DNA of 64,000 bases from [Flavobacterium] thermophilum (GTDB lineage Bacteria; Bacillota; Bacilli; Bacillales; Anoxybacillaceae): contig UGGS01000002.1 of the NCBI GenBank assembly GCA_900450595.1, forward strand, positions 186,001-250,000, read 5' to 3'. The notes under the pieces were generated by a model. It did no database searches. It was given only the letters and a program-made list of their open reading frames with translations, and was not told where the DNA came from. Within the stretch, counting starts at the first letter, position 1; each line of letters starts with the position of its first letter. Position numbers and translations under genes: made by a program. Positions 18,492-30,663 of this stretch are shown here, piece by piece.

Positions 18492-18531
18492 TAGTTTTTT
18501 TATTTCGTTGTTGCCGGCGCAAGCAAAGTTG

Positions 18532-18560
18532 ATTGTATCATGTTGATGTTGTTTATGCAA
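18532..18560 (-). promoter_or_regulatory. rRNA promoter P1
   Basis: TTGCAT (18555-18560) and TACAAT (18532-18537), 17-bp spacer, about 70 bp upstream of P2. Tandem promoters are the rule for rrn operons. The rest of the 18561-18714 gap shows nothing else recognisable. Confidence 0.82.
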
Positions 18561-18714
18561 CGGTATTTTTTGGACGGTTGGCAATTTAATTCAAAAAACA
18601 ATGCGAAATGCGTTATTCTCAAGCTGAGAAACCTGCTGAAATCCGCTTCCTCTTTCGGCGATGAACAACAGCAGCAAGAGAAAATGATTGTTTTTCACCG
18701 GCCTTTTCGGTCGA

Positions 18715-19791
18715 CTATTCATCCATTGGTGCACGCAAAACCTCCTCAATATATATATCATGTTGAGTGCTTAACAGAAGCAATCGTCCCGTCCTCGCTG
18801 CTTTGACAACCGGCCGGGTTGGCTCGTCTGGCTGAATCAACATGACTTCGGCTGTCTCACCGTTGGATAGTTTGACGACGGCTCCTGTTTGCAGGCCGAC
18901 GAGACGGTTCAACAGTACAGCGACGGCGTCTGCGCTCAATCTGCCGGCTTGCTGCCGCAACATCGTTTCAATGGCCCGAAGCGGCGGCTGTTTGCGCCGA
19001 TACAAGCGCTCTGACGTCATGGCGTGGTACACATCCGCTGTTGCGACGAGTTGGCTGTAGGGGTGAATTTTTTTCGCTTTTAACTTGAGCGGATAGCCGC
19101 TGCCGTCGTTTCGCTCATGATGTTGCAAAACGGCTAGCTTCGCTCCATGGCTTAACGCTGTGATCTTCTGCACCATGCGGTAGCCGAGAATCGGATGTTG
19201 CTTCACTTCGCGGAACTCCACTTCAGTGAGCGCCGACGGCTTCGTTAAAATTTGTTTGCTCATTTTTGCCATGCCGCAGTCGGACAAGACGCCGGCTAAA
19301 ACGACTTGGTGGCATTCCCCGCGGCTATACCCGAGCTCCATGGCTAAAAAGCCGGCGAGCAATCCTACACTGACGGCGTGATGATATAAATATTCCTCTT
19401 TTGTTGCATAATGGTGCAACGCAAGCAATTCCCGCTTGCAGCCTGTCATGTGTTCAAAAAGGGGAATGACAGCTTCCCTTATTTCATTGATGTCGACCGG
19501 CAAGCCGGACCGCCAAGATTGAAACCATGTCTTGTATTGGCGGACGGTCTCTAAATATAAAGAGAGCGGCCGTTGATCCTCCGCCGCGGCCGAATCCCCT
19601 GGCGAAAATGGTTCGCCGTTTGCGAGAAACGGCTCAATCTCCACTTCCTCTACAAGAAATTTTTCAAGCACTTGCAACAACGGTGTTGTAATAATAGTGT
19701 TTTTTGTCATAATCGGCCGTTTCGTTTTGCCGATTACATCTTCAGCAAGCACACAGCCTTCGCGAAGCTGGGAGCGCTTCACGCGAACCAT
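18715..19791 (-). CDS. HD-GYP-like phosphohydrolase domain protein, HD pair altered to SD
   Basis: A 358-residue protein with a variable N-terminus (MVRVKRSQLREGCVLAEDV) and a C-terminal HD-GYP domain, the family that hydrolyses cyclic di-GMP. Conserved segments present are HHAVSVG, HPILGYRMV, the GYP segment HHERNDGSGYP, and ATADVYHAM. The HD dyad that normally reads HDIGK is here SDCGMAK (S170, D171), so a metal-binding histidine is missing and activity is doubtful. The ATG at 19791 follows GGGGGGCTACATGG; the frame is open much further upstream but has no ribosome site. It lies between gyrA and the rRNA operon in the same direction. Confidence 0.85.
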   Translation of the reverse strand: MVRVKRSQLREGCVLAEDVIGKTKRPIMTKNTIITTPLLQVLEKFLVEEVEIEPFLANGEPFSPGDSAAAEDQRPLSLYLETVRQYKTWFQSWRSGLPVDINEIREAVIPLFEHMTGCKRELLALHHYATKEEYLYHHAVSVGLLAGFLAMELGYSRGECHQVVLAGVLSDCGMAKMSKQILTKPSALTEVEFREVKQHPILGYRMVQKITALSHGAKLAVLQHHERNDGSGYPLKLKAKKIHPYSQLVATADVYHAMTSERLYRRKQPPLRAIETMLRQQAGRLSADAVAVLLNRLVGLQTGAVVKLSNGETAEVMLIQPDEPTRPVVKAARTGRLLLLSTQHDIYIEEVLRAPMDE

Positions 19792-19930
19792 CCATGTAGC
19801 CCCCCGTCTTTTTGTTTTTATCGTAGCACGATTTAGGCTGCAATAACAGCACTTTCGCAATCGGAAAGCCCAATAAGCGCGTTTCGCTTTCCGATTCGCC
19901 GTAAAAACAGACGCACGCATTTTCAAACGA

Positions 19931-19965
19931 AAGGGCGCCCCGCACCTGCAGGCGGAACGCCATTC
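19931..19965 (-). terminator. Probable terminator of gyrA
   Basis: On the minus strand GGCGTTCCGC pairs (with two G-U pairs) to GCGGGGCGCC around an 8-base loop, followed by CTTTCGTTTG, directly after the gyrA stop. Confidence 0.6.
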
Positions 19966-19967
19966 AA

Positions 19968-22445
19968 TTAAGCGGGATGCCCTTCTTCCTCTTTCTCTTC
20001 TTTTTCTTCCTCTGGCACTTTGGCAACTGTCGCTACACACTCATGTTCGTCTTCGCCCGAGAGGCGAATGAGCTTGACGCCTTGGGCAATTCTCCCTGTC
20101 CTGGAAATATCGCTGACAGCGATGCGGATCAGCACGCCGCCTGTCGTAATGACCATTAAATCTTCATTGCCGACGACTGTTGTCACTGCAACAACAGGGC
20201 CGTTCCGTTCCGTGACATTGCACGTTTTCAACCCTTTGCCGCCCCGGCTTTGCACGCGATACTCCGAAGCTGGGGTGCGTTTGCCGAACCCTTTTTTCGT
20301 CACAACAAGAACATCATGATGGTCTTCCAAGATTTCCATGCCAACGACTTCATCGCCGTCATCGAGTGAGATGGCCTTGACCCCCGTCGCACTGCGGCCC
20401 ATTGTCCGCACATCCGTTTCTGGAAAACGGATGAGCATCCCTCTTTTCGTGCCGATAATCAAATGTTTTTTACCGTCCGTCAACTTGACGGAAATCAGCT
20501 CATCCCCCTCGCGCAAGTGAATGGCGATGAGCCCATTGTTGCGGATGTGGGCGAAAGCTGAGAGCGGAGAGCGCTTGGCGATCCCTTGCTTTGTCGCAAA
20601 CACGAGATAAAGCTCATTATCAAACTCATTTTCAATGGGGATCATGGCGTTGATCCATTCATCCTTGTCGAGCTCAAGCAAGTTGATGATCGGCAGCCCT
20701 TTGGCGGTGCGGCCGAATTCCGGAATTTCATAGCCTTTCGCCCGGTATACTTTCCCTTTATTTGTGAAAAACAGCACGTTGTCATGAGTAGAAGTGACGA
20801 GCAAATGTTCGACAAAGTCATCCTCGGCGGTATGCATGCCTTGCACGCCCCGGCCGCCGCGTTTCTGGCTTCGATACGTCGATAACGGCAGGCGCTTAAT
20901 ATATCCTTTATGGGTGAGCGTAATGACGACATGTTCGTGCGGGATTAAGTCTTCGTCGTCAAACTGTTCGACAGCCCCCGCAATGATCTCTGTGCGCCGC
21001 TCGTCGTTAAACCGCTCTTTGATTTCGGCCAGTTCATCGCGAATGATCTGCAATACTTTCTCTTCGTCAGCCAACACCGCTTTCAACTCAGCGATGAGGC
21101 GGAGAAGCTCTTGATACTCCTGTTCAATTTTTTCCCGCTCGAGGCCGGTCAGCCGTTGCAGGCGCATATCTAGGATCGCCTGCGCCTGCCGTTCGCTGAG
21201 CGAAAACCGCTCCATCAACCCTTCGCGCGCTATTTCTGTCGTTCGCGAACGACGGATGAGGTCGATCACTTCATCCAAATGGTCAAGGGCAATGCGCAAG
21301 CCTTCAAGAATATGGGCGCGCGCTTCAGCCTTTTTCAGCTCAAAGGCCGTTCGCCGGCGGATGACCGTTTTCTGGTGGTTCAAATAGTGCTCCAAACATT
21401 CTTTTAAGTTCAACACTTTCGGCTCGCCATCCACCAAGGCGAGCATGTTGATTCCAAAACTCGTCTGCAAGGCGGTATGTTTGTATAAGTTGTTTAACAC
21501 GACCTTCGCGTTCGCATCGCGCCGCACTTCAATAACGATGCGCATTCCGCTTCGGTCCGATTCATCGCGCAAATCGGTGATGCCGTCGATTTTTCTCTCG
21601 CGCACCAATTCGGCGATCCGTTCAATCAGCTTTGCTTTGTTCACTTGATAGGGGAGTTCGCTTACAATAATCGTTTCCTTGCCATTGGCATGCTGCTCAA
21701 TTTCAGCCTTGGCGCGCAACGTAATGGATCCCCGTCCCGTTTCGTACGCCTTGCGGATGCCGCTGCGGCCGATGATTTGCCCGGCCGTCGGGAAATCCGG
21801 ACCAGGAATGTATTCCATCAAGTCGGCAACGGTCATCTCCGGGTTTCGGCTTAACGCCAACAGCGCATCGATGACCTCGCCAAGCTGATGCGGAGGGATG
21901 TTCGTCGCCATCCCAACGGCAATGCCTGACGAACCATTGACAAGCAAGTTTGGAAACCGTGACGGCAGCACAACCGGTTCTTTTTCTGAACCGTCGTAGT
22001 TATCTTGGTAATCGATCGTGTCTTTATTGATGTCGCGCAACAGCTCCATGGCGATTTTCGACATGCGGGCTTCCGTGTAACGCATGGCCGCTGCTGCATC
22101 GCCGTCGATCGACCCGAAGTTGCCGTGCCCGTCAACGAGCATGTACCGGTAGTTGAAGTCTTGCGCCATGCGCACCATCGTATCATACACGGCGGCGTCG
22201 CCGTGCGGGTGGTATTTCCCGATCACTTCGCCGACGATGCGGGCTGACTTTTTATACGGTTTATCAGCGGTCATGCCGAGGTCATGCATGGCATATAAAA
22301 TGCGGCGGTGCACCGGTTTCAGCCCATCGCGCACATCCGGCAAGGCGCGGGAAACGATGACGCTCATGGCGTAGTCAAGGAACGACGAGCGCATTTCCTG
22401 GCTGATATTGACTTCGCGAATGCGCGATTGTTCATGTTCTGCCAT
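19968..22445 (-). CDS. gyrA: DNA gyrase subunit A
   Basis: The 825-residue product is the breakage-reunion subunit of gyrase. Visible elements are the winged-helix region, catalytic tyrosine Y123 (AMRYTEARM), the coiled coil, and the C-terminal beta-pinwheel beginning with the GyrA box (QKRGGRG), ending in a glutamate-rich tail. In the quinolone-determining region the sequence is [11 protein letters not shown]84 stands where B. subtilis and E. coli have serine, while D88 is acidic as usual. The ATG at 22445 follows GGGAGGTTTATATGA. Follows gyrB in the same direction. Confidence 0.98.
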   Translation of the reverse strand: MAEHEQSRIREVNISQEMRSSFLDYAMSVIVSRALPDVRDGLKPVHRRILYAMHDLGMTADKPYKKSARIVGEVIGKYHPHGDAAVYDTMVRMAQDFNYRYMLVDGHGNFGSIDGDAAAAMRYTEARMSKIAMELLRDINKDTIDYQDNYDGSEKEPVVLPSRFPNLLVNGSSGIAVGMATNIPPHQLGEVIDALLALSRNPEMTVADLMEYIPGPDFPTAGQIIGRSGIRKAYETGRGSITLRAKAEIEQHANGKETIIVSELPYQVNKAKLIERIAELVRERKIDGITDLRDESDRSGMRIVIEVRRDANAKVVLNNLYKHTALQTSFGINMLALVDGEPKVLNLKECLEHYLNHQKTVIRRRTAFELKKAEARAHILEGLRIALDHLDEVIDLIRRSRTTEIAREGLMERFSLSERQAQAILDMRLQRLTGLEREKIEQEYQELLRLIAELKAVLADEEKVLQIIRDELAEIKERFNDERRTEIIAGAVEQFDDEDLIPHEHVVITLTHKGYIKRLPLSTYRSQKRGGRGVQGMHTAEDDFVEHLLVTSTHDNVLFFTNKGKVYRAKGYEIPEFGRTAKGLPIINLLELDKDEWINAMIPIENEFDNELYLVFATKQGIAKRSPLSAFAHIRNNGLIAIHLREGDELISVKLTDGKKHLIIGTKRGMLIRFPETDVRTMGRSATGVKAISLDDGDEVVGMEILEDHHDVLVVTKKGFGKRTPASEYRVQSRGGKGLKTCNVTERNGPVVAVTTVVGNEDLMVITTGGVLIRIAVSDISRTGRIAQGVKLIRLSGEDEHECVATVAKVPEEEKEEKEEEGHPA

Positions 22446-22598
22446 TCATATAAACCTCCCTTTTGAGCCTTCTTCGGCCCGGTCTGCCTTTACAGGGAGC
22501 AGACATAGGCGGACGGCGGGCGCCGCTTCGTTTGCGCCCCGGTTGGCCCCGTCGGCAAAAAGAAGCGAGGAGGGCGGCCCCATCCCTCTCTTTTCATC

Positions 22599-24527
<1,929 letters not shown>

Positions 24528-24566
24528 TCACCTACGCTTTCTTTGCAAACGTTCAACGTTTTGCGG

Positions 24567-25685
24567 TCAAGAAGGGGCAGCTACCGAACCGGAGTGGACT
24601 CGATAAATAGCCGCTTCTTGAATGATATCGTGCTTAATGCCGTCAATGCTCGTTGTGGTCACGAAAGTTTGCACTTTTTTTCGGATCGCATCTAAGAGGT
24701 GGGTTTGCCGAAAGTCATCAAGTTCGGACAGCACATCATCGAGCAACAAAATGGGGTAATCACCTAACTCGGAAAAGATGAGCTCAATTTCCGCCAGTTT
24801 CACCGCCAGCGCGGTTGTGCGCTGTTGCCCTTGGGAACCGAACGTTTGGACGTTTTTTCCGTTGACGATAAACGCGATGTCATCGCGATGCGGGCCGGCA
24901 AGCGTCGTTCCCCGCTCGATTTCCCGTTTTCGCAAGGAAGCGAACGTTTCGCAGTATGCTTCTACTATTCTCGACAATTCTGCCTTTTCTGATACGTCGA
25001 CCGACGGTTCATACCGAATGCCGAGTTGTTCAGCTCCGCGGCTGATTTCACGGTGGATCGGCATCGCCCACTGCTCAAGCAGCGACAAAAACTGGCGGCG
25101 CCGCAACGTAATCTTCGCCGCCAGCACGGCGAGCTGTTCGGTTAATACGTCAAGCACCGCCTCGTTGCCCCTCTCGCGCGTCTGCATCATCTTCAAGCAG
25201 TGGTTGCGCTGCTGCAACAGTTTTTGGTATTGACCCAAATCATGTATATAAACGGGGGATACTTGTCCGATTTCCATATCGATAAACCGCCGCCGCACTT
25301 GCGGACTTCCTTTGACCAGATTCAAGTCTTCCGGAGCGAACATGACGACATTTAACTGCCCGACATATTGGCTGAGCCGTCGCTGCTCAATATGGTTGCA
25401 TCTCGCTTTTTTCCCTTTTTTTGAGATGAGCAGTTCAAGGGCAAGAGAACCGCTTCGTTTTTCCGCTCTTCCTTCTATTTTAGCATACTCTTCATTCCAA
25501 CGGATAAGGTCTTTATCGTTCGATGTGCGGTGCGATTTCGCCATGGCCAATACATAAATGGCCTCCATCATGTTTGTCTTCCCTTGGGCATTTTCCCCGA
25601 GAATGACGTTGACGCCTTGGCTGAAATTCACCATTTCATGTTCGTAGTTGCGGTAGTTCGTTAACACTAAGTCGGTTAAAAACAC
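24567..25685 (-). CDS. recF: DNA replication and repair protein RecF
   Basis: An SMC-like ATPase of 372 residues that helps load RecA at gaps. It contains Walker [10 protein letters not shown] near the N-terminus, the ABC signature [11 protein letters not shown] and Walker [13 protein letters not shown] near the C-terminus. The start is GTG at 25685, 11 bp after the yaaA stop and preceded by TAGGTGAAGATCGG. The frame is open upstream across yaaA, but there the sequence belongs to yaaA. Operon with yaaA, gyrB and gyrA is likely. Confidence 0.97.
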   Translation of the reverse strand: MFLTDLVLTNYRNYEHEMVNFSQGVNVILGENAQGKTNMMEAIYVLAMAKSHRTSNDKDLIRWNEEYAKIEGRAEKRSGSLALELLISKKGKKARCNHIEQRRLSQYVGQLNVVMFAPEDLNLVKGSPQVRRRFIDMEIGQVSPVYIHDLGQYQKLLQQRNHCLKMMQTRERGNEAVLDVLTEQLAVLAAKITLRRRQFLSLLEQWAMPIHREISRGAEQLGIRYEPSVDVSEKAELSRIVEAYCETFASLRKREIERGTTLAGPHRDDIAFIVNGKNVQTFGSQGQQRTTALAVKLAEIELIFSELGDYPILLLDDVLSELDDFRQTHLLDAIRKKVQTFVTTTSIDGIKHDIIQEAAIYRVHSGSVAAPS

Positions 25686-25696
25686 CCGATCTTCAC

Positions 25697-25918
25697 CTAC
25701 TCTGCCCGTACAACGACAAACGTGCCGATTTGCTCCACATCCACCCGGTCGCCGTCTTTTAACTTCCGCCCGCGCCGGGTCTCTCTTTCGCCATTGACGA
25801 GCACGTTGTATTCCTGCAAAAACCATTTCGCAGCGCCGCCTGTATCAATTAACTGCACAAGCTTCAACAGCTGTCCTAACGTGATCGTTTCCGTTTTAAT
25901 CGTCACCGTTTGTTCCAT
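25697..25918 (-). CDS. yaaA: S4-domain RNA-binding protein YaaA (RlbA)
   Basis: A 73-residue protein that is essentially one S4 RNA-binding domain: [42 protein letters not shown]. In Bacillus the gene always lies between dnaN and recF, as here. The related protein has been linked to ribosome assembly, but the exact substrate is not evident from sequence. ATG start with a weak GAGCG ribosome site. Confidence 0.93.
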   Translation of the reverse strand: MEQTVTIKTETITLGQLLKLVQLIDTGGAAKWFLQEYNVLVNGERETRRGRKLKDGDRVDVEQIGTFVVVRAE

Positions 25919-25989
25919 CCGTTCATCGCTCGCTTTCCTCTAAGTCGCCTATTCCTTTATTTTATCGAAAACATCGCCCGCCCGCAAAG

Positions 25990-26040
25990 AAAGCCGATGA
26001 AGAGAATGGGACGCAATTGTCCCCATCCTCTCCATCGGAG
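25990..26040 (-). terminator. Probable terminator of dnaN
   Basis: A long imperfect stem, CCGATG-AGAG-ATGGG against CCCAT-CTCT-CATCGG with an AATTG-containing loop, followed on the minus strand by CTTTCTTTG. Lies 60 bp past the dnaN stop and before yaaA. Confidence 0.6.
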
Positions 26041-26099
26041 GCATTGCGAAAAGAACGGCGTCCATGACTGGATCGCCTTTTATGCGTTTCCGACATACA

Positions 26100-27236
26100 T
26101 CAATATGTTCTTACCGGCAAAATGAGCTGCAGCATCGAGTCGGTGTAAAGCGGACGCAGCACGAACGGGCGCATTGCCCCGGTGAAACTGATTTGAATAT
26201 CGGTGCCATCAAGGGTCCGGAGTGCATCCATCATATATTTTGCGCTGAACGAGATGTTTAACTCTTCCCCTTCAAGTGATTCGGCCTGCAACTGTTCCGT
26301 CACTTTCCCGATTTCTGGAGAAACCGAGGAAATTTCCAACAGCCCTCCCGGGAGCGTCGTCAGTTTCACGACATTGTTTCTCCCTTCCCTTGCAAGCAGT
26401 GATGCCCGGTCAATCGCTTGCAAAAACTCTTTCGCATTGACGGTCATCGTTGTTTTGCTTTCTGTCGGAATCAGGCGGGCTGTTTCCGGATAGTTTCCGT
26501 CAAGCAGCCGGGAAAAGAAAAGAAGATGTTCCGCTTTAAACAACACTTGGTTGGCCGTTATGACAATATCGACCGGAGCGCTGCCGTCGTCCAAAATTTT
26601 GCTCAGCTCGTTTAGGCTTTTCCCCGGAATGACGACGTTGTACGACACAGCATGTCCTGCTTCAATTTTTACCTTTCGCATCGCCAAACGATGGCTGTCT
26701 GTCGCCGTGCAGACGAGTTCGTTATTCTCCACTTTCCAGTTGACACCTGTCAAGATGGGGCGCGTTTCCGATGTTGAAACAGCAAAAACAGTTTGTCGGA
26801 TGATTGTCTTCAATAGATCAGCCGGAATTTGAAAGACGTTTTCTTCCTCAATTTGCGGCAACCGCGGATATTCGTCGGCATTTAAGCCATTGAGACGGAA
26901 TTCCGAGTGGCCTGAGCGGATGACAGTCAAAAAGTTGTCTTCCGTCTCGATCTCGACAGTTTGCTGCGGCAGCTTTTTGACAATTTCAGCAAAAAAGCGA
27001 GCTTGCAGCACGATGCTTCCCGGCCTTTTGACATCAACGAGCAGCCGACCTTCTTTTTCAAGCGGAATGAACGACTCGATCGAAATATCGGAGTCGCTGC
27101 CTGTCAATGTCACCCCAAGGGCCGTCGCTGTCAGTTTAATCCCTGTCAAAATCGGAATCGTCGTTCTCGTCGATACAGCTTTCATCACATCTTGGACGCT
27201 TCTTGCCAGCGCTTCACGGTCAATCGAGATGTTCAC
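26100..27236 (-). CDS. dnaN: DNA polymerase III beta subunit (sliding clamp)
   Basis: The 378-residue product forms the ring-shaped dimeric clamp that tethers polymerase to DNA. The sequence is full length, from MNISIDREALARSVQDVMKA to the C-terminal MLQLILPVRTY, with the three repeated clamp folds. The start codon is GTG (27234-27236) after GAGGAGGAACAGCAA. Separated from dnaA by an AT-rich segment and DnaA boxes that form part of the origin. Confidence 0.98.
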   Translation of the reverse strand: MNISIDREALARSVQDVMKAVSTRTTIPILTGIKLTATALGVTLTGSDSDISIESFIPLEKEGRLLVDVKRPGSIVLQARFFAEIVKKLPQQTVEIETEDNFLTVIRSGHSEFRLNGLNADEYPRLPQIEEENVFQIPADLLKTIIRQTVFAVSTSETRPILTGVNWKVENNELVCTATDSHRLAMRKVKIEAGHAVSYNVVIPGKSLNELSKILDDGSAPVDIVITANQVLFKAEHLLFFSRLLDGNYPETARLIPTESKTTMTVNAKEFLQAIDRASLLAREGRNNVVKLTTLPGGLLEISSVSPEIGKVTEQLQAESLEGEELNISFSAKYMMDALRTLDGTDIQISFTGAMRPFVLRPLYTDSMLQLILPVRTY

Positions 27237-27267
27237 TTGCTGTTCCTCCTCGTTTTAATGGTGATCG

Positions 27268-27300
27268 GAAATAAATTATAAAAATATAAAAAATAAAAAC
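27268..27300. promoter_or_regulatory. Probable DNA unwinding element of oriC
   Basis: A 33-bp stretch of nearly pure A/T between dnaA and dnaN, the position of the B. subtilis unwinding element, adjoining a DnaA-trio motif. Confidence 0.78.
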
Positions 27301-27301
27301 C

Positions 27302-27317
27302 GTAGTACTAGTAGTAT
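27302..27317. promoter_or_regulatory. DnaA-trio motif
   Basis: The plus strand reads GTAGTACTAGTAGTAT; read 3' to 5' from the DnaA-box side this gives TAT-GAT-GAT-CAT-GAT, matching the 3'-GAT repeats that load DnaA on single strands in B. subtilis. A DnaA box at 27330 lies on one side and the AT-rich element on the other. Confidence 0.72.
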
Positions 27318-27329
27318 GGCTTGTTGGTA

Positions 27330-27412
27330 TGTGGATAACCAAGAAAAGCGAAGCAAGCACAGCTTGCCCACATGTGGATAAGCTGTGCGTAAGACAGCGG
27401 CGGTTATTCACA
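27330..27412. promoter_or_regulatory. DnaA boxes between dnaA and dnaN
   Basis: Perfect boxes TGTGGATAA at 27330-27338 and 27373-27381 (reading TTATCCACA on the minus strand) and a one-mismatch box TTATTCACA at 27404-27412, overlapping the end of dnaA. Corresponds to the incC side of the bipartite Bacillus origin. Confidence 0.88.
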
Positions 27413-28757
27413 GTTGCTTCAGCTTTTCTTGGATTTCTTTCACATGTTTCTGCAGCTGCGTGTCGGTTTGCAAAAGCTTTGATATTTTTTCATGGGCGTG
27501 GATGACCGTCGTATGATCGCGGCCGCCAAATTCGTCGCCGATTTTTGGCAGCGAACAGTCGGTCAGTTCGCGGGAGAGATACATGGCGATTTGCCGGGGG
27601 AACGCGACCGATTTTGTCCGTTTTTTTGCCTTAAAGTCTTCAAGCTTAATATTGAAATGCTGTCCAACAACGCGCTGAATGTCTTGGATCGTGATCACTT
27701 TGGGCTTCGCGCTCGGAATGATATCCTTCAATGCTTCCGCTGCCAGGTCAGCCGTGATTTCTTTATTGATAAGCGATGAGTAGGCGACGACGCGGATGAG
27801 GGCGCCTTCGAGCTCACGGATGTTCGAATCGATTTGATTGGCGATATAAAGCATCACTTCGTTCGGAATGTCAAACCCTTCCGCTTTCGCTTTTTTTCGG
27901 AGGATGGCGATCCGCGTTTCCAAATCAGGCGGCGTGATGTCGGTGATCAGCCCCCACTCAAAGCGCGAACGCAAGCGGTCTTCAAGCGTCGGGATTTCTT
28001 TAGGCGGCCGGTCGCTTGAAATGACGATTTGCTTGCTTTCTTCATGCAGCGTGTTAAACGTATGGAAAAATTCCTCCTGCGTTTGTTCTTTTCCAGCCAA
28101 GAACTGAATATCATCGATCAGCAGAACGTCAACGTTTCGATACTTGTTGCGAAAATCGTCCGGGCGGTTGTCGCGAATGGCGTTAATAAACTCGTTTGTA
28201 AACTTTTCTGAAGATAAATAGACAACTTTCGCGGATGGGTTATGTTCAATGACGTAATGGCCGATCGCGTGCATCAAATGCGTTTTTCCAAGTCCGACTC
28301 CGCCGTAAATGAAAAGCGGGTTGTACGCCTTGGCCGGAGCTTCGGCGACCGCGAGTGATGCAGCATGGGCGAACCGGTTGCCGGAGCCGATGACAAACGT
28401 GTCGAATGTATATTTCGGATTTAACATGCTTTGCGGGAAATCATTCGCTTCCTCGTACGGCTTCCGCTGTTTTTTGGCCGGTTGAAACTCGAGTTCTTCG
28501 TCAGCCTGGTTTGGCGGAATGATAAATTTGACGGCCAGCTCTTCGCCGGTAATGGCGTAGATCGTTTCCCCAATTAAATGGGAATAGCGGGAATCAAGCC
28601 AGTCTCTAGCAAACTCGTTCGGGGCTACGATGACGAGCGTGTCACCACGCAAAGAGTGGGCTTTCGTTGACTTGAGCCAAGTCTCAAAGCTCGGCTTGCT
28701 GATTTTCCGTTCAATTTCCTGAAGCACGCGATCCCATAAATCATGGATATTTTCCAC
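27408..28757 (-). CDS. dnaA: Chromosomal replication initiator protein DnaA
   Basis: The 449-residue initiator has N-terminal domain I ([23 protein letters not shown]), a linker, AAA+ domain III with Walker [10 protein letters not shown] and Walker [11 protein letters not shown], and domain IV with the DnaA-box-reading motif [13 protein letters not shown]. Start is GTG (28755-28757) after GGGAGGGGCAACGG; no in-frame ATG lies nearby. It lies between the two DnaA-box clusters of oriC and is likely autoregulated by the upstream boxes. A promoter must lie in 28770-28870, but I found no convincing consensus there. Confidence 0.98.
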   Translation of the reverse strand: MENIHDLWDRVLQEIERKISKPSFETWLKSTKAHSLRGDTLVIVAPNEFARDWLDSRYSHLIGETIYAITGEELAVKFIIPPNQADEELEFQPAKKQRKPYEEANDFPQSMLNPKYTFDTFVIGSGNRFAHAASLAVAEAPAKAYNPLFIYGGVGLGKTHLMHAIGHYVIEHNPSAKVVYLSSEKFTNEFINAIRDNRPDDFRNKYRNVDVLLIDDIQFLAGKEQTQEEFFHTFNTLHEESKQIVISSDRPPKEIPTLEDRLRSRFEWGLITDITPPDLETRIAILRKKAKAEGFDIPNEVMLYIANQIDSNIRELEGALIRVVAYSSLINKEITADLAAEALKDIIPSAKPKVITIQDIQRVVGQHFNIKLEDFKAKKRTKSVAFPRQIAMYLSRELTDCSLPKIGDEFGGRDHTTVIHAHEKISKLLQTDTQLQKHVKEIQEKLKQL

Positions 28758-28865
28758 CCGTTGCCCCTCCCTTTAATTCAGAGGATAATCATTTGTTTAA
28801 AAAAATAAGTTTGTGGAAAAGATATATTAAGGAAAAAAGACGGCTTTTCGACAAAATCCACCAAC

Positions 28866-29137
28866 TGTGGACAACATTATAAACAAGATGTGAAAAAACA
28901 TATCCACAAACTATCCACAAGTGTGGATATGTTTTTTTATCCACACAGTTATCCATTGTCGACCATAGTGAAAACACAATAATAATAGCAAATAAAACGG
29001 CTTGTTGCAACGGAATTTTTTGATTATCCACAAAACGGACAGGCTGTGAAAAAAACGTTATCCACACCGTTGCGTATGTGAAAAAAATGTCGATAAATGT
29101 TGTGGATTGTGGTTGGGGGTAGAAAAATTTATCCACA
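28866..29137. promoter_or_regulatory. oriC: oriC, DnaA-box cluster between dnaA and rpmH
   Basis: Perfect TTATCCACA boxes occur on the plus strand at 28937-28945, 29024-29032, 29058-29066 and 29129-29137. Near-matches are at 28866-28874 (TGTGGACAA), 28900-28908, 28911-28919, 28922-28930 (TGTGGATAT) and 28949-28957. AT-rich intervals separate them. Together with the dnaA-dnaN boxes and AT-rich element this is the bipartite origin, from which both replication arms start. The whole 28758-29246 gap is non-coding; the frame open at 28789-29136 is made of the boxes and is not a gene. Confidence 0.93.
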
Positions 29138-29170
29138 TCAAGGCCGCCTCAAGAAAAGAGAAAGGGGCGG

Positions 29171-29200
29171 TTGACATTTGCTGAGATTGTTCAATATAAT
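29171..29200 (+). promoter_or_regulatory. Sigma-A promoter of rpmH
   Basis: TTGACA (29171-29176), 18-bp spacer, TATAAT (29195-29200), 46 bp before the rpmH ATG. Confidence 0.88.
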
Positions 29201-29246
29201 GAGAAAGACTGCCCGTAACAGTTATTCCTTCAGGGAGGTGTCATAG

Positions 29247-29381
29247 ATGAAACGGACGTATCAACCAAATAGACGGAAGCGCAGCAAAGTGCACGGGTTC
29301 CGCGCGCGCATGAGCACGAAAAATGGGAGAAAAGTATTGGCGCGCCGCCGTCGCAAAGGAAGAAAAGTATTGTCTGCATAA
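29247..29381 (+). CDS. rpmH: Large ribosomal subunit protein bL34
   Basis: A 44-residue, strongly basic ribosomal protein ([18 protein letters not shown]...[12 protein letters not shown]), the standard L34 sequence and length. ATG at 29247 after CAGGGAGGTGTCATAG. First gene of the rpmH-rnpA-spoIIIJ-jag set to the right of oriC; followed at once by a terminator-like hairpin that may reduce read-through into rnpA. Confidence 0.98.
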
Positions 29382-29383
29382 TA

Positions 29384-29412
29384 GGCCACTGAAGCTTCAG
29401 TGGTCTTTTTTC
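29384..29412 (+). terminator. Terminator or attenuator between rpmH and rnpA
   Basis: GGCCACTGAA-GC-TTCAGTGGTC with a following T-run, starting three bases after the rpmH stop. Confidence 0.82.
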
Positions 29413-29460
29413 TCAATGTTTTGGCGGCGGGAAACTAGGCAAATGGAGTGTTTTAGGGGC

Positions 29461-29826
29461 ATGAAAAAAAAATATCGCATCAAAAAAAACGAGGAATTTC
29501 AAGAGGTGTTTCAGCAGGGCGTCTCGGTGGCGAACCGCCAGTTTGTCGTCTACACGCTTGACCGTCCTGAGCAGCCTTATTTTCGCATTGGGCTGTCAGT
29601 CAGCAAAAAGCTTGGCAAAGCGGTTGTCAGAAACCGGATCAAACGATACGTCCGCCAATGCTTTCTTGAATTGAAAGAAGAGGTCGCCCCTGGCAAGGAC
29701 TATGTCATTATTGCCAGGCAGCCTGCGGCGGAAATGGGCTACGCGGAAGTGAAAAAAAGTTTGATCCATGTGCTGCGGAAAGCCGGGGGGCTGAAAAAAG
29801 GAGGCCAACCGTCGCATTCGGCTTGA
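29461..29826 (+). CDS. rnpA: Ribonuclease P protein component
   Basis: The 121-residue basic protein assists RNase P RNA in 5' processing of tRNA precursors. It contains the family segments [38 protein letters not shown] and [16 protein letters not shown] at 29461 after TTAGGGGC. The frame extends upstream through the rpmH terminator but without a better start. Confidence 0.97.
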   Translation: MKKKYRIKKNEEFQEVFQQGVSVANRQFVVYTLDRPEQPYFRIGLSVSKKLGKAVVRNRIKRYVRQCFLELKEEVAPGKDYVIIARQPAAEMGYAEVKKSLIHVLRKAGGLKKGGQPSHSA

Positions 29827-29898
29827 AAAAATGCTCCACGCGGCAAAAAAAATGGTAAAATACATACGTGAACTTGTACATGTGGGAGGAAAAAGAAG

Positions 29899-30663
29899 GT
29901 GAAAAGGCGAATACTATTCATTGCTTTGATCGGTGCATTGGCTGCCATGTTGTCTGGATGCACGGAGATTAATGAACCGATCACCCGAGAAAGCAAGGGG
30001 TTTTGGAACGAGTATATCGTTTATCCGCTCTCCTGGCTGATCAAATATGTGGCCGGGCTGCTCGGCGGAAGTTTTGGGTTGTCGATTATTGTCGTCACGA
30101 TTTTAATCCGTTTGTTGATTTTGCCGCTGATGATCCAACAGACGCGCAATGCCAAAGCGATGCAAGCGCTTCAGCCGGAAATAGAGGCGTTGCGTAAAAA
30201 GTACAGTTCGAAAGACGCTCAGACACAGCAAAAGCTCCAGCAGGAAATGATGCTCTTGTTCCAAAAGCACGGGGTCAATCCGATGGCCGGCTGTTTGCCG
30301 ATTTTAATCCAAATGCCGATTTTAATCGGTTTTTACCACGCGATTATGCGGACAAGGGAAATTGCCCAACATAATTTTTTATGGTTTGACCTTGGCGAAA
30401 AGGATCCGTACTTTATTTTGCCGGTCATTGCCGGGGTGACGACGTTTATCCAGCAAAAGATCATGATGGCCGGCTCCGCTCAGCAAAACCCGCAAATGGC
30501 GATGTTGCTTTGGATGATGCCGATTATGATCGTCATTTTCGCCATCAACTTCCCGGCAGCTTTGTCGCTGTACTGGGTGGTTGGGAACATTTTCTCTATT
30601 GTGCAAACGTATCTTATTAAAGGGCCAAACGTCTCTGCCCATTTAGGAGGAGCGAAAAAGTGA
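29899..30663 (+). CDS. spoIIIJ: Membrane protein insertase YidC/SpoIIIJ
   Basis: The 254-residue YidC-family insertase has a lipoprotein signal peptide (lipobox LSGC, lipidated C21) and five predicted membrane segments, including the conserved [21 protein letters not shown] and GVTTFIQQK regions with the groove arginine (ILIR). It inserts membrane proteins such as F0c and is needed for forespore development in Bacillus. GTG start after GGAGGAAAAAGAAG. The stop overlaps the jag start (GTGA). Confidence 0.96.
   Translation: MKRRILFIALIGALAAMLSGCTEINEPITRESKGFWNEYIVYPLSWLIKYVAGLLGGSFGLSIIVVTILIRLLILPLMIQQTRNAKAMQALQPEIEALRKKYSSKDAQTQQKLQQEMMLLFQKHGVNPMAGCLPILIQMPILIGFYHAIMRTREIAQHNFLWFDLGEKDPYFILPVIAGVTTFIQQKIMMAGSAQQNPQMAMLLWMMPIMIVIFAINFPAALSLYWVVGNIFSIVQTYLIKGPNVSAHLGGAKK

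Noticed and set aside
28789..29136. A 115-codon minus-strand frame in oriC
   Set aside because: The frame is made of repeated DnaA boxes and AT-rich spacers, and lacks a ribosome site and recognisable protein pattern.
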